NCBI GenBank assembly: GCA_025050535.1 | Contig: JALBVF010000003.1 | Coordinates: 62,001 to 126,000 of the forward strand | DNA: 64,000 nucleotides | Source: Candidatus Protistibacter heckmannii | GTDB lineage: Bacteria; Pseudomonadota; Gammaproteobacteria; Burkholderiales; Burkholderiaceae | Direction: 5' to 3' | In this document: positions 8,657 to 17,600 of the stretch, one piece after another | Position numbering within the stretch: the first letter of the stretch is position 1 | Layout of the letters: the number at the start of each line of letters is the position of its first letter | The notes under the pieces: generated by a model | What the model was told of the DNA's origin: nothing | Databases searched by the model: none | What the model saw: only the letters and a program-made list of their open reading frames with translations | Position numbers and translations under genes: made by a program

Positions 8657-9106
8657 CTATCGATGTTGAATCTGCCAATCGTATGGAATGGACGCATCGA
8701 ATGCCGGCTTGCGTTCGATCTCCGCGGGATCATGCGACAGCGTGGCGCAGTTGGCGACAATGGAAGCCTCGGTGCCGATCCCTTTCCAGCCGTTCCAGAC
8801 CAGCGGCGGCACCGTCAACAGGAAATAATTCTCCGGCGACATGAAATATTCGTCCACCTGCCCGAAGGTCTTGCTTTCAGGCCGATCGTCGAACAGCACG
8901 CATTTGATGGCGCCGTGCACCACCGCGTAATTGAGCGTCATGCGTTTATGCAGATGCCATGCCTTGATGGCGCTGGGATAGGTGCAGGAGAAATAAACCT
9001 CCCCGAAGCGGGAAAATGCCGGCGAATCCTCGCGCAGCATATGCATGACCTTTCCCCGCTCATCGAAAATCTGGCGCAGTGGCGTAACGATCACTCCATC
9101 GATCAT
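8657..9106 (-). CDS. RmlC-like (dTDP-4-dehydrorhamnose 3,5-epimerase family) sugar epimerase
   Basis: 149 residues, somewhat shorter than the 180 or so of RmlC. The cupin-type core shows FGEVYFSCTYPSAIKAWH with His51 and His53 (WHLHK), equivalent in position to the catalytic His region of RmlC, and VPPLVWNGW in the second half. Known relatives epimerise C3 and/or C5 of nucleotide-linked 4-keto-6-deoxy sugars. Its start overlaps the stop of the CDP-glucose 4,6-dehydratase gene (ATGA), so it probably acts on CDP-4-keto-6-deoxyglucose or a C-methylated derivative. Whether one or two positions are epimerised cannot be said. Confidence 0.7.
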   Translation of the reverse strand: MIDGVIVTPLRQIFDERGKVMHMLREDSPAFSRFGEVYFSCTYPSAIKAWHLHKRMTLNYAVVHGAIKCVLFDDRPESKTFGQVDEYFMSPENYFLLTVPPLVWNGWKGIGTEASIVANCATLSHDPAEIERKPAFDASIPYDWQIQHR

Positions 9107-10170
9107 GGCAGCTCCGGGAAATAGTCATGAATTTGCGCGCGCGTGACCTCTTCCACATCTTTTCCGCCAAGGTAGGCCGCATACCAATGCGCGGTTGCAT
9201 CCAATGTCTTGTCCACCGGCCAGCGCGGAGACCATCCGAGCTGCTGATGCGCCTTGTCGCAGTTCAATTGCAGAAGCTGCGCCTCGTGCTGCACATGCGC
9301 CGGTTGCTCGACCTGAATGCTCCCCCGGCCGAGACTCGCCACGATGGCCCGGGCCACATCCTCGACCGTGCGCACCTCGATGCTGGAAGGGCCAAAGTTC
9401 CATGCGCTATCAAACGCCTGCGGCCGCGCGTGCAGATTCGCTGCCAAAAGCACATAGCCGGAGAGGGGCTCCAGCACGTGCTGCCAGGGACGGGTCGCTT
9501 TGGGATTGCGCAGCACAATCGGCATTCCCGCCTCGATGGCGCGAATGCAGTCGGGAATGATGCGATCCGCCGCCCAATCCCCTCCCCCGATCACATTGCC
9601 GGCCCGGGTCGACGCCGCACCCAGGCCATCCGGGTCCTGCAGGTAAGAGCGGGCATAGGCAGAGAAGACGACTTCGGCCGCTCCCTTGGATGCGCTGTAG
9701 GGATCACGCCCTCCCAGTCTGTCGTTTTCACGATAGCCCCAAACCCATTCCACGTTCTCGTAGCATTTGTCCGAGGTGATGTAGACCAGCGAGCGAACCG
9801 ATGCGCAATGACGCACCGCCTCGAGAAGATGCACCGACCCCATCACATTCGCCTGAAACGTTCCGACGGGATCTTGATAAGAGCGCTTGACCAGCGCCTG
9901 CGCCGCAAGATGGAAGACGTATTCCGGTTGAAAATCCAGCAGCGCCTTTTTCAAGCCCGCCGCGTCGGCGATGTCGCCGACGATATGGTGGATGCGCGGC
10001 GCGAGCTTCAGCAATTCGAAATGACTTGGCCCCGGTTCGGGCGCAAACGCGTAGCCCATCACATCGGCTCCCACCTCCTTGAGCAGGAAGGTCATCCACG
10101 ATCCCTTGAAGCCGGTATGGCCTGTGATGAAGACGCGCTTCCCCGCAAACGAGGCGAGCGCATCCCGCAT
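9103..10170 (-). CDS. rfbG: CDP-glucose 4,6-dehydratase
   Basis: 355 residues from the ATG at 10170, two bases after the stop of rfbF; an in-frame GTG at 10185 would overlap rfbF. The N-terminus KRVFITGHTGFKGSWM contains the family's TGxTGFKG signature. Further marks are VFHLAAQALVKRSY, YITSDKCYEN (Thr-Ser-Asp-Lys in place of the usual SSSS) and YSASKGAAE with the catalytic Tyr-x3-Lys. ATRPWQHVLEP near the centre is typical of RfbG. It converts CDP-D-glucose to CDP-4-keto-6-deoxy-D-glucose. It directly follows the CDP-glucose synthase gene. No homologue of the 3-dehydrase RfbH or its reductase was found next to it, so a 3-deoxy sugar is not indicated. Confidence 0.92.
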   Translation of the reverse strand: MRDALASFAGKRVFITGHTGFKGSWMTFLLKEVGADVMGYAFAPEPGPSHFELLKLAPRIHHIVGDIADAAGLKKALLDFQPEYVFHLAAQALVKRSYQDPVGTFQANVMGSVHLLEAVRHCASVRSLVYITSDKCYENVEWVWGYRENDRLGGRDPYSASKGAAEVVFSAYARSYLQDPDGLGAASTRAGNVIGGGDWAADRIIPDCIRAIEAGMPIVLRNPKATRPWQHVLEPLSGYVLLAANLHARPQAFDSAWNFGPSSIEVRTVEDVARAIVASLGRGSIQVEQPAHVQHEAQLLQLNCDKAHQQLGWSPRWPVDKTLDATAHWYAAYLGGKDVEEVTRAQIHDYFPELP

Positions 10171-10172
10171 GC

Positions 10173-10952
10173 TCAACGCACCCACGGCGCACTCCCCTTG
10201 GCGTATATGGCATTCAACAATTGATATTCCCGGCTTGTATCCATCGGCTGCCAGAATCCATCATGCTGATACATGGCGAGTTGCCGGTCGGCGACCAGTC
10301 TGGCCATCGGCTCTTGTTCGAACATCAGGTCTTCCCGGTCGTCCAGGTAGTTGAACAGCCCGCGGCTGCACACGAAGAAGCCGCCGGAGATCCGGCCCGC
10401 AGTCGCCTGCGGCTTTTCATTGAACTCGGAAATGACGCCATCGTCGCCGGCGACCAGCTCGCCGAACCGACCCGGCGGACGCACGCCGGTCACGGTCAAG
10501 GTCTTGCCGTGCGCCTTGTGAAAAGCAAGCAGCTTGTCGATGTCCACGTTGCCGACGCCGTCGCCGTAGGTGAGCATGAAATGCTCATCGTTGCCGATGT
10601 AGTTCCTGATCCTGCGCACCCGCGCGCCGGTCATCGCATTCAAGCCGGTTTCGGCGAGCGTCACCCGCCAATCGGATTCGTCATGATCGTTGTGGAATTG
10701 CAGGTCACTGGAACGGCTCAGCGAAATGGTGAAATCCTTGGTGTGGGCTTCGTAGTTCAGGAAAAAATCTTTGATGACCTGGCTCTTGTATCCCAGGCAC
10801 AGCACGAACTCCTTGTGGCCGAAGCTGGCGTAGCGCTTCATGATGTGCCAGAGGATCGGATACCTGCCGATCGGAATCATCGGCTTGGGGATTTCATCGG
10901 CCACATCGCGGATGCGGGTGCCAAAGCCGCCGCACAGAATCACCACTTTCAA
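10173..10952 (-). CDS. rfbF: Glucose-1-phosphate cytidylyltransferase
   Basis: 259 residues, the standard length. The N-terminal MKVVILCGGFGTRIRD is the nucleotidyltransferase signature with the GGxGTR loop, followed by KPMIPIG. The centre holds FMLTYGDGVGNVDI with the metal-binding Asp, and VTGVRPPGRFGEL, which is characteristic of RfbF. The C-terminus has the DGFWQPMDTSREY stretch. It makes CDP-glucose from glucose-1-phosphate and CTP and feeds the adjacent RfbG. It lies 22 bp downstream of a Gfo/Idh gene. Cytoplasmic. Identification is very secure. Confidence 0.95.
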   Translation of the reverse strand: MKVVILCGGFGTRIRDVADEIPKPMIPIGRYPILWHIMKRYASFGHKEFVLCLGYKSQVIKDFFLNYEAHTKDFTISLSRSSDLQFHNDHDESDWRVTLAETGLNAMTGARVRRIRNYIGNDEHFMLTYGDGVGNVDIDKLLAFHKAHGKTLTVTGVRPPGRFGELVAGDDGVISEFNEKPQATAGRISGGFFVCSRGLFNYLDDREDLMFEQEPMARLVADRQLAMYQHDGFWQPMDTSREYQLLNAIYAKGSAPWVR

Positions 10953-10974
10953 GATACCACCTCCATTGCCGCCT

Positions 10975-12063
10975 TCAGTCGCGCAGTATCAGCGCTTCCG
11001 ACATGGCGAGTTCGTTCAATGCATACTGCAGATCGGCGTCGGCCACTCCCGCAGTCAATTTTTCTGCCAACCAAGGAGTCAGCGCCTGCCTGTATCGCGC
11101 CTTAACCTGATCCGCGATCCGGCAGGCGGCGAGCGCAATCCCGATATCCAACCGCGCACGCAGCGGCATATCCATATCGTCCCCGACGCGCCCCAGAAAT
11201 ACACCAAGCATGCGGGCGAGCGGCCTTTCGGCGCTATCCCACAATGGATCGGCAACTATAGCCTCTCCACCACGCCTGAGAACCCCGGGCTCTGACGAGA
11301 AATCCAGGGACAACGGCCCTTTGTCGGTGTCAAGTTCGACAACGCGCCGCCTCGTCTCTCCATTCCTGATCATCGTCAGGCTGCACGGCACTCCCGCCCA
11401 CCGCAACGTCACTTCGACATGCGCTCCGCCTTTGTAGACCGCCACATCCGTACATTCACCTTGCTGCGATCCGAGCAGAAATCCCAGTATCGACACACAG
11501 TGCGGCAGCCAGTCCATAAAAACCGGCAGCGCCGGATCGAATCGCTTGTTCTCCCCATGGCGCCGCTCCGCCACGGGATCCTCGAATCTGATGCGCACCT
11601 CGCGCGCGGGCCCGGCTTGCGAAAGCGCCTGCGACAGCGCTTCGACATAACGCGCGAACAGGAAGACATTGGCCGCGTAAAACGACGCCTGCTTCTCCCT
11701 CGCCAACGCCGTCAAGGCCCGCAGCGCGGCCTCCGAGAGTGCAACGGGCTTCTCCGACAAGACCGCGGCGCCATACTCCAACGCCCACTCGATGGTGGGC
11801 ACATGATCCTTCGCCGCGTTGACCACGATGACCGCGGCGGACCGGCCCTCTACCAACTGCGGCCAATCCTCAGTCACGCGCACGTGGTCCGCCGCCTTGC
11901 GCCCCGCCAACCATGCGGCCATGCCAGATGCGTTCCTGGGAGACCGGACGACAATGCTGGCGCCCTCGGGTGCGATATTCAGCAACACGCCGACCATGAC
12001 CTGCGCCCAGCGTCCACCGCCAATCACAATGATCTGGTCCGGACCTGAGGGCTGCACCATCAT
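10975..12063 (-). CDS. Gfo/Idh/MocA-type oxidoreductase (divergent)
   Basis: 362 residues. The N-terminus IIVIGGGRWAQVMVGVL is a GxGxxxxx Rossmann loop, and AVLSEKPVALSE near residue 95 provides the EKP motif. The rest fits the alpha/beta catalytic domain of the family, though the C-terminal 100 residues are divergent. The start ATG at 12063 overlaps the stop of the C-methyltransferase gene, and rfbF follows. The context suggests oxidation or reduction of a CDP-linked sugar in a branched-sugar route, but the substrate is not defined. Alternatives include a dehydrogenase for an amino acid or organic acid substituent. Confidence 0.65.
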   Translation of the reverse strand: MMVQPSGPDQIIVIGGGRWAQVMVGVLLNIAPEGASIVVRSPRNASGMAAWLAGRKAADHVRVTEDWPQLVEGRSAAVIVVNAAKDHVPTIEWALEYGAAVLSEKPVALSEAALRALTALAREKQASFYAANVFLFARYVEALSQALSQAGPAREVRIRFEDPVAERRHGENKRFDPALPVFMDWLPHCVSILGFLLGSQQGECTDVAVYKGGAHVEVTLRWAGVPCSLTMIRNGETRRRVVELDTDKGPLSLDFSSEPGVLRRGGEAIVADPLWDSAERPLARMLGVFLGRVGDDMDMPLRARLDIGIALAACRIADQVKARYRQALTPWLAEKLTAGVADADLQYALNELAMSEALILRD

Positions 12064-13301
12064 CAGTCCGCGGGGAAATCCGCCGTGCTCAGAATGTCCA
12101 CGATCTGCCCTTTGTAGCCGTGCTCAGTCATATAGCTTCGGATTTCTTTCGGAATATGCCAAGCCAGATTGAGCAAGGGCAAGGTTTGATCGGGGTAGCT
12201 GAACAAGGCCTCATCGGACTTGATGGGGATCCGCGTGCTGGGCAAATAGTGGCCGATCTTCAAAGAGTCCGGTTTCTCATGGACAGCGGAAATCGTCTTT
12301 TCGTCGATACCGAGAAGCTTGACCAGGATGGCGGCGCGCCCCGGGAAAGCCTTGGCGCGCAACGCGCCGTATTTGCTGGTCAGCTCGGCAAGCTCTTCGC
12401 TCTTTCTGACACGCCAGCGGCCGATATTCGCGCTCATTGTCGCAAAGCGCTCCGCGAAGGCGGCTTCCCGATCACGGATTTCCTGCACGTTCTCCGGGTC
12501 GCGGCGCATGTCGGGAGGGCTGATGAACACCCGGATGTTCCCGCCGTACCGAGAGGGGAATTCCACTTCCGAAATCCCCATGCCCAGGGAGCGCGCCATC
12601 CACTCGAACGAGCTGTAGCTATAGGTGCGGGGGTGTTCGTGATAGAAGGTATCGAACTGATTGGTCGCCAGTACCGAGCCCAGATAGTGATTCTCGATGA
12701 CGAGCACAGTCTTTGGACCCGCCAATATCTTCAATGAGGTAAGCACCTCGCACAGGTTCTCGATATGCGCGAAGACATTGGTGAGGGTGATGAAATCCGG
12801 TTTGCCCTGGGACTCGATGATCTGCTCCGCCACTGTCGGCGAAAGAAAATCGTTGATCACAAAATGCTTCTTCTCGCTGGCGTCCGCCGCCGCGCCCGTC
12901 GGCTCGATGCCGCATGTTAGCGCGCCACGCTGGCGGAAGAAATCCAGCAGGCTGCCGTCATTGCAGCCGACATCCAGAACAGTCTTCCCCGCCAGGGATC
13001 CGAAGCGGTTCTCGCAGGATTCGGCCAGACTGGCCATCCCATTCAGGACGTCCACAGTAAAACGTGAACGGTAGTGATAGGTCTTTGGAAACAGATCATG
13101 CTTGGGCACCTGAAACCGCTGATGCGCGGTCAGGCACGTCTTGCAAAACAAGATCTCGATCGGATATTCACGGCAGACCCGAGAATTTCCGACCTCGACC
13201 AGGTCGTCACACATCGGATGCAATCCGAGGTTCAATACGGATTCAAGCTGGTCGTTACCGCAGACTTCGCACGACTTAATTTCATTGAATTGGGTTTGCA
13301 T
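12063..13301 (-). CDS. Sugar C-methyltransferase (TylC3/NovU type)
   Basis: 412 residues, the usual length. The N-terminal zinc-binding module has CEVC at 11-14 and CKTC near 53-56. The SAM-binding core has VLDVGCNDGSLLDFF. The active-site region FDTFYHEHPRTYSYSSF carries the Tyr-His-Glu-His pattern of TylC3-like enzymes, which methylate carbon 3 (or 5) of nucleotide-linked 4-keto-6-deoxy sugars after forming an enolate. The C-terminal domain (GNIRVFI, then KLLGIDEK and YSYPDQTLPLLN-like features) is present. It starts the group with Gfo/Idh, rfbF and rfbG, so the substrate is probably a CDP-sugar. Family known; CDP linkage inferred. Confidence 0.85.
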   Translation of the reverse strand: MQTQFNEIKSCEVCGNDQLESVLNLGLHPMCDDLVEVGNSRVCREYPIEILFCKTCLTAHQRFQVPKHDLFPKTYHYRSRFTVDVLNGMASLAESCENRFGSLAGKTVLDVGCNDGSLLDFFRQRGALTCGIEPTGAAADASEKKHFVINDFLSPTVAEQIIESQGKPDFITLTNVFAHIENLCEVLTSLKILAGPKTVLVIENHYLGSVLATNQFDTFYHEHPRTYSYSSFEWMARSLGMGISEVEFPSRYGGNIRVFISPPDMRRDPENVQEIRDREAAFAERFATMSANIGRWRVRKSEELAELTSKYGALRAKAFPGRAAILVKLLGIDEKTISAVHEKPDSLKIGHYLPSTRIPIKSDEALFSYPDQTLPLLNLAWHIPKEIRSYMTEHGYKGQIVDILSTADFPAD

Positions 13302-13312
13302 AATATTTCCGC

Positions 13313-14344
13313 TTAATGCGCGAGGCCCTGGGATGGCGACAGGCGCATGATCAACCTTTTAGCCTTTCTCACGAAATACAAAAATAAGGATAGATAGGAG
13401 TTGGGATAAACGGCATTCGCCGCCAACAGCCTGAACGGCTTTATATAGGCCACGCCCGACACCTCGCGACGCAATATCATGTAGACCAGATCCGGGATGA
13501 AGTACCGCAAGGCAAAATTCCGACACTCCAGATAACGCCACAGGGACATGCCATTTCCCCGGTATTCGTCGAGCGCCTCGATCAATCTCACGCTGCGCAC
13601 CAGGGGATACATCGGAGCCCATTCTCTCGCGCCGGAAAGGCAGACGCTGAGAGGCTTACTCTGAAAATAGGCCCGCGACCCTGAAAACGCTTTGGCGAAT
13701 ATTTTAACGTGCGGAAAGGTATTATCAAAATACGCAAAAGTCCGCATATCCTTGATTGCCTTCGCATTTAAGACCCCGGCATTTTCCAGCCATTTCTCCC
13801 GCCTGAACACCGACAAAAACATTCCCCCGAGAAAATCAAAGGATATTTTGGGGTCGATAAGGTCAAAAAAGGCCAGCTCGCCGTCTTTCTTCCTGGTCGA
13901 AAAGGGCTGCATATCCGACGGCAGATTCGACACGTCGAAAGGCTGCGGATGCGACAGCACAAACTCCGTCGTCAGGTGGAATGAATTGACATAGAAAAAA
14001 TCCACATGGGGATGCTTTTCAATCAATTCCAAGAGCGTTTTCAAGGCCTCCGGCATCAACAGGTCGTCGTCTCCGACAAGCCAGGCAAATTCGCCGGTCG
14101 CCATGTCGACGACCTTGAGAAAATTCGCCGGGATCCCTAGGTTTTCCTGATTGCGTTCATAGCGGAGAGGGACCAGCTGCTTGGCCTCTTCCACGATTTG
14201 CGCGGTGTCGTCGGAAGAGCCATTGTCGGATATGCATACCTCGACACCGGAATGCTGCATAATTCCTGACGATGCGATGGACCGCAGGCAATTCCGCAGA
14301 TGTCTTGCCCGGTTGTAGGTGGGAATGCAGATGGACAGTCTCAT
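13313..14344 (-). CDS. Glycosyltransferase family 2 (GT-A)
   Basis: 343 residues. RLSICIPTYNRARHLRNCL at the N-terminus and ISDNGSSDDTAQIV near residue 40 are the GT2 nucleotide-binding strands, and WLVGDDDLLMPEAL near 90 is the DxD motif. The C-terminal region has a basic, partly hydrophobic tail. The gene overlaps the upstream GT-B-like gene by four bases and precedes the C-methyltransferase gene by 11 bp. It probably adds one sugar of the repeat unit; donor unknown. Confidence 0.82.
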   Translation of the reverse strand: MRLSICIPTYNRARHLRNCLRSIASSGIMQHSGVEVCISDNGSSDDTAQIVEEAKQLVPLRYERNQENLGIPANFLKVVDMATGEFAWLVGDDDLLMPEALKTLLELIEKHPHVDFFYVNSFHLTTEFVLSHPQPFDVSNLPSDMQPFSTRKKDGELAFFDLIDPKISFDFLGGMFLSVFRREKWLENAGVLNAKAIKDMRTFAYFDNTFPHVKIFAKAFSGSRAYFQSKPLSVCLSGAREWAPMYPLVRSVRLIEALDEYRGNGMSLWRYLECRNFALRYFIPDLVYMILRREVSGVAYIKPFRLLAANAVYPNSYLSLFLYFVRKAKRLIMRLSPSQGLAH

Positions 14345-15558
14345 GCCGGGACGCTCCGCGCCGCCTGACTGTGTTCACGCAGATAATTGGTGAACGCCTC
14401 CCAGGGCTGGCTTTCCGTTGATTCCGGGCTTCGCAGATAGTCGTCGATATAGGCCTTGTACTTCTCCTGATCGACGCGCGGTCGCCGACACGCGTCGCTG
14501 ATATCGGACTCCATATAGAGGAGCGGGGCGCCCAATGCGCGCGCCATCGCCTTGATATGCGGCCCCTTGAACGAGGCATTCAGCGCCTTGTTGGTCAACG
14601 AGATAACTGGGGTGCCATTCATCGCCGCAAAGCCAAGCGCCGTCGACCCATGTGCCAATATCAATTCGGTGTTCATCGTCAGCGCCTGGGTCCGGGAGAA
14701 AACAACTTCTCGCCCCCCAAAATTCTCGGCGTAGTTTGGGATGGCTTTCCCGTCCGGATGAGCGGCGACGACGATACGGCGGCCCGTCACCTTCTCCGCG
14801 GTGAGGAAGCAGCGATTCAGAAGCGCATAGTAGACATCGGGCCGTATCGGATCCGGGAGACCCAATAAGGAATAGTCCTTTGCCTGCGCAATACAGTCAT
14901 CAATAAACAAGAGATACGGCGCCTCTGCGCCCGTGCGCGCGCCTGAAGGCGAGGCGCGCTTCTCCGACCAGAATTGATGGAAATCATCCGCGGCAATCTG
15001 TATTTCCGACAATCGGGCAACTGCAGGCGGTCCGCCCGCTTTTTTCCCCGCGACCAGCGCGATATCGGGCAATGGCAGGCTCTCCTGCGCTTGCCGCGCA
15101 GAAGCCAACAACCTGTTCAAGGTCTTTAAGACGACGCTGATCGGATTGATCGCCAAATAGTGCATGACGAGCTCTTTCGCGGAAAGATGGGGGCACCAGC
15201 CCGCCCTCTTCTCCACGCTCAACACGCCCAAGGTCGTCAGCAGCGCGCGGATCGTTCTTTTTTCATCGCCCGGGAGGATGTAATCAATGGCATAACCCGG
15301 CTGCAGAAAGCGGAGCTGCGCCTCCAGACTCTGCAGAGAGTCGATCTCGATGACGTGTTCATATGCGTTCCGCCGATACACCAGGCTCGCATAGAAGGGA
15401 TTGAGCCAGCGGTTGCAGTCCAGCACCGTGACATTGAAGAACCGGCTTAGGTGAGCGATGCCGGTGCGCTCATAGTTCTGATCGTTAAAAGGGATGCCGA
15501 GCAGCACAACCACTGTGATCTCGCGCGCATCCACTGCTACTGCGTCACCGCTCTTCAT
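14341..15558 (-). CDS. Uncharacterised GT-B-like surface-polysaccharide protein
   Basis: About 405 residues from the ATG at 15558, eight bases after the stop of the aminotransferase gene; an earlier in-frame start at 15642 would overlap that gene deeply. The C-terminal half carries ILAHGSTALGFAAMNGTPVISL, a pattern of the donor-binding half of several GT-B enzymes in which a His-Gly-Ser-Thr loop precedes a Gly-rich helix. The N-terminal domain begins with ITVVVLLGIPF. I do not recognise the family. Its place after the nonulosonate genes and a transaminase makes a glycosyltransferase using CMP-nonulosonate a reasonable guess, but no diagnostic motif proves it. Confidence 0.5.
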   Translation of the reverse strand: MKSGDAVAVDAREITVVVLLGIPFNDQNYERTGIAHLSRFFNVTVLDCNRWLNPFYASLVYRRNAYEHVIEIDSLQSLEAQLRFLQPGYAIDYILPGDEKRTIRALLTTLGVLSVEKRAGWCPHLSAKELVMHYLAINPISVVLKTLNRLLASARQAQESLPLPDIALVAGKKAGGPPAVARLSEIQIAADDFHQFWSEKRASPSGARTGAEAPYLLFIDDCIAQAKDYSLLGLPDPIRPDVYYALLNRCFLTAEKVTGRRIVVAAHPDGKAIPNYAENFGGREVVFSRTQALTMNTELILAHGSTALGFAAMNGTPVISLTNKALNASFKGPHIKAMARALGAPLLYMESDISDACRRPRVDQEKYKAYIDDYLRSPESTESQPWEAFTNYLREHSQAARSVPA

Positions 15559-15565
15559 TGGTCGC

Positions 15566-16861
15566 TCAATTGACCTTGCGGAAAACAGGCTTGATAGCCG
15601 GCCCGACAAGATAATGCTCGACGCCCCGTTCAAGCGCCGCACGGTATATCGGCAAGGCCTTTTCCAGGGCCTGCGCCGTCAGGGCCAACTCCTCCTCGCC
15701 ATGGCGATAGGAGATCGCGATCCATGGCATCAACACGCCATTGCGCACCATTTCCTGGGAAAACAGCGTACGCAAGGGCAGCGAGCTCACTCCGGACGCG
15801 TCCAGTGTGAGATAGTAGGGCGAGCACGCGATGCCTCCCGCCTTGAAGCTATGCGAGACGCCATGTTCCTCGGCCTTTTCGCGCAGCAGCGCGATCAGCT
15901 TCGCGCCATAGTCCCAAAGGTGCTCGACGACGGGGTGCTCGCGCATGAACTTCATCGTGGCGACGAAGGCGCCCAGCCCCGACATTTCCGCACCGTGCGT
16001 CGTGGAGAGCAGAAAGACTCTTTCGCGTCCCTCAAATTCGATCGACCCAAGTTCCATGATCTCCCTGCGGCCGGCGACACAGGAAACCGAGAATCCGTTC
16101 GCCATAGCTTTCCCGAACGTGCAGAGGTCGGGCTTGATGCCATACAGATGCTGAGCGCCCTTCAGATGCCAGCGAAAGCCGGTGATCATTTCGTCGACTA
16201 CGAAGACCACGCCGTGCTTTTTGCACAGCGCCTGCACCCCTTCAAGGAAACCCTCCTTGGGGTTTTCCACGGTCGCGGCCTCCATGGCCACGCAGGCGAA
16301 CTGATCCGGATACTCGGCGAACAACGCCTCCAGCGAGGACAGGTCGTTGTAGTTGAACAGCTTGGTATGCGCCAGCGTGTCGTCCGGAATGCCTCGCGTC
16401 AGAACGGTGGAGCCGATAAACCAATCGTCATAGGAGAGGAAAGGCTGGTCGGAGCATCTCGCCACCAGGGTCCTGCCGGTGTATGCGCGCGACAGCTTGA
16501 CCGCCGCCGAGACCGAGGTGGAGCCGTTCTTGGTGAACTTCACCATGTCGATGGCGTCGATCAGATCGATCAGAGTTTCTGCCGCCTCGAGCTCGATCGT
16601 GGACGCACGCGTCAGGTTGTTGCCGTGTTCGATCTCCCGCAGGGCGCCGGCGTTGACTTCGGGCTCGGCGTAACCGATGTTGACCGCGCGCAACGCCATG
16701 CCGTAGTCCAGATAGCGATTGCCCTCAGGGTCGAATACGTAGACGCTCTTTCCCATGGAAAGAATCTGCGGTGCGTTCTGGGGAAACTGGTCAAAGCCCC
16801 GCGAGTAGGTGTGCGCGCCGCCCGGGATGGCCCTGAGAAGCCGCTGCTGGTAATCGCTCAT
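15566..16861 (-). CDS. Class III aminotransferase, glutamate-1-semialdehyde aminomutase-like
   Basis: 431 residues from the ATG at 16861, which overlaps the stop of the cytidylyltransferase gene (ATGA). PLP-binding features: NGSTSVSAAVKLSRAYTGR near 112-130, VVDEMITGF at 221-229 with the ring-binding Asp223, and Lys251 in FGKAMANGF for the internal aldimine. The N-terminal PGGAHTYSRG resembles the HemL PGGVNSPVR motif but is not identical, so it is not expected to be the heme enzyme. In sugar clusters such HemL-like enzymes are often annotated but rarely assigned. It could make an amino group on a sugar or an amino-acid or amino-alcohol substituent. Function open. Confidence 0.75.
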   Translation of the reverse strand: MSDYQQRLLRAIPGGAHTYSRGFDQFPQNAPQILSMGKSVYVFDPEGNRYLDYGMALRAVNIGYAEPEVNAGALREIEHGNNLTRASTIELEAAETLIDLIDAIDMVKFTKNGSTSVSAAVKLSRAYTGRTLVARCSDQPFLSYDDWFIGSTVLTRGIPDDTLAHTKLFNYNDLSSLEALFAEYPDQFACVAMEAATVENPKEGFLEGVQALCKKHGVVFVVDEMITGFRWHLKGAQHLYGIKPDLCTFGKAMANGFSVSCVAGRREIMELGSIEFEGRERVFLLSTTHGAEMSGLGAFVATMKFMREHPVVEHLWDYGAKLIALLREKAEEHGVSHSFKAGGIACSPYYLTLDASGVSSLPLRTLFSQEMVRNGVLMPWIAISYRHGEEELALTAQALEKALPIYRAALERGVEHYLVGPAIKPVFRKVN

Positions 16862-17580
16862 TTCAATATTCCTTTGATCTGTGCATCCATCAGTGCATCG
16901 GCGATGACGAAATCGGCAATGCCGTCGATTTCGATGGCCTTGTATTTGTCCACCACCCAGGGGGCCGTCTTGTCGTGATAGAAGCTGCGGTGCCATCTGA
17001 AGGTCTCGACACGGCTCGCATAAATGGAGCCCTCGAGAAAATAGTAGTCCTCCTTCAGATCCTGTCTGCGCAGTCCCGTCGGCTGAATGCCGCTCATCGG
17101 CTTCAGAAAGGCGCCGTCCAGCACATACAGGAATGAGGGATGGGAGGTGTCGACCTGCGCAACCCCGACGACGCTCTCCACGTCGGGATTGGATTCGAGC
17201 AACGCGAGGGCCCCCGAGATATCAGAGGTCTCACGCAGTGGCGAGGTCGGCTCCAACAGGACAAGGTATTCGTACACCTCTCCGGCCTGCTTCAGGGAAT
17301 CGAGCGTATGCAGGATCACGTCGGTACTGGATGCGGTGTCGCCCGACAGCTCCGGAGGCCGCATGAAGGGAACCGTGGCGCCGTAGTCCTTCGCAATCGA
17401 CGCAATCTCTTCGCTATCGGTGCTGACCACCACTTTGTCGACATAGCCGCAACCAAAGCCTTTCTCGATGCTCCATGCAATCAAAGGTTTGCCGCACATT
17501 CTGCGAATATTTTTCCCCTGGAGCCCCTTGGAGCCCGCCCGTGCAGGGACGATGGCCAGAACACGCTTGTTATTGATCAT
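16858..17580 (-). CDS. legF: CMP-legionaminate (nonulosonate) cytidylyltransferase, LegF-like
   Basis: 240 residues. The N-terminus VLAIVPARAGSKGLQGKNIR is the CMP-sialate synthetase signature, followed by KPLIAWSIE, STDSEEIA and LEPTSPLRE. The C-terminal IEIDGIADFVIADALM carries the acidic metal-binding pair. It should couple CTP to the 9-carbon acid made by the LegI-like synthase. It lies 20 bp after the PtmE-like gene and overlaps the transaminase gene by four bases. Legionaminic acid rather than sialic or pseudaminic acid is inferred from the LegB/LegC/LegG set upstream; the protein alone does not settle the substrate. Confidence 0.85.
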   Translation of the reverse strand: MINNKRVLAIVPARAGSKGLQGKNIRRMCGKPLIAWSIEKGFGCGYVDKVVVSTDSEEIASIAKDYGATVPFMRPPELSGDTASSTDVILHTLDSLKQAGEVYEYLVLLEPTSPLRETSDISGALALLESNPDVESVVGVAQVDTSHPSFLYVLDGAFLKPMSGIQPTGLRRQDLKEDYYFLEGSIYASRVETFRWHRSFYHDKTAPWVVDKYKAIEIDGIADFVIADALMDAQIKGILK

Positions 17581-17600
17581 TGATATGCGAAACGCCTTCG

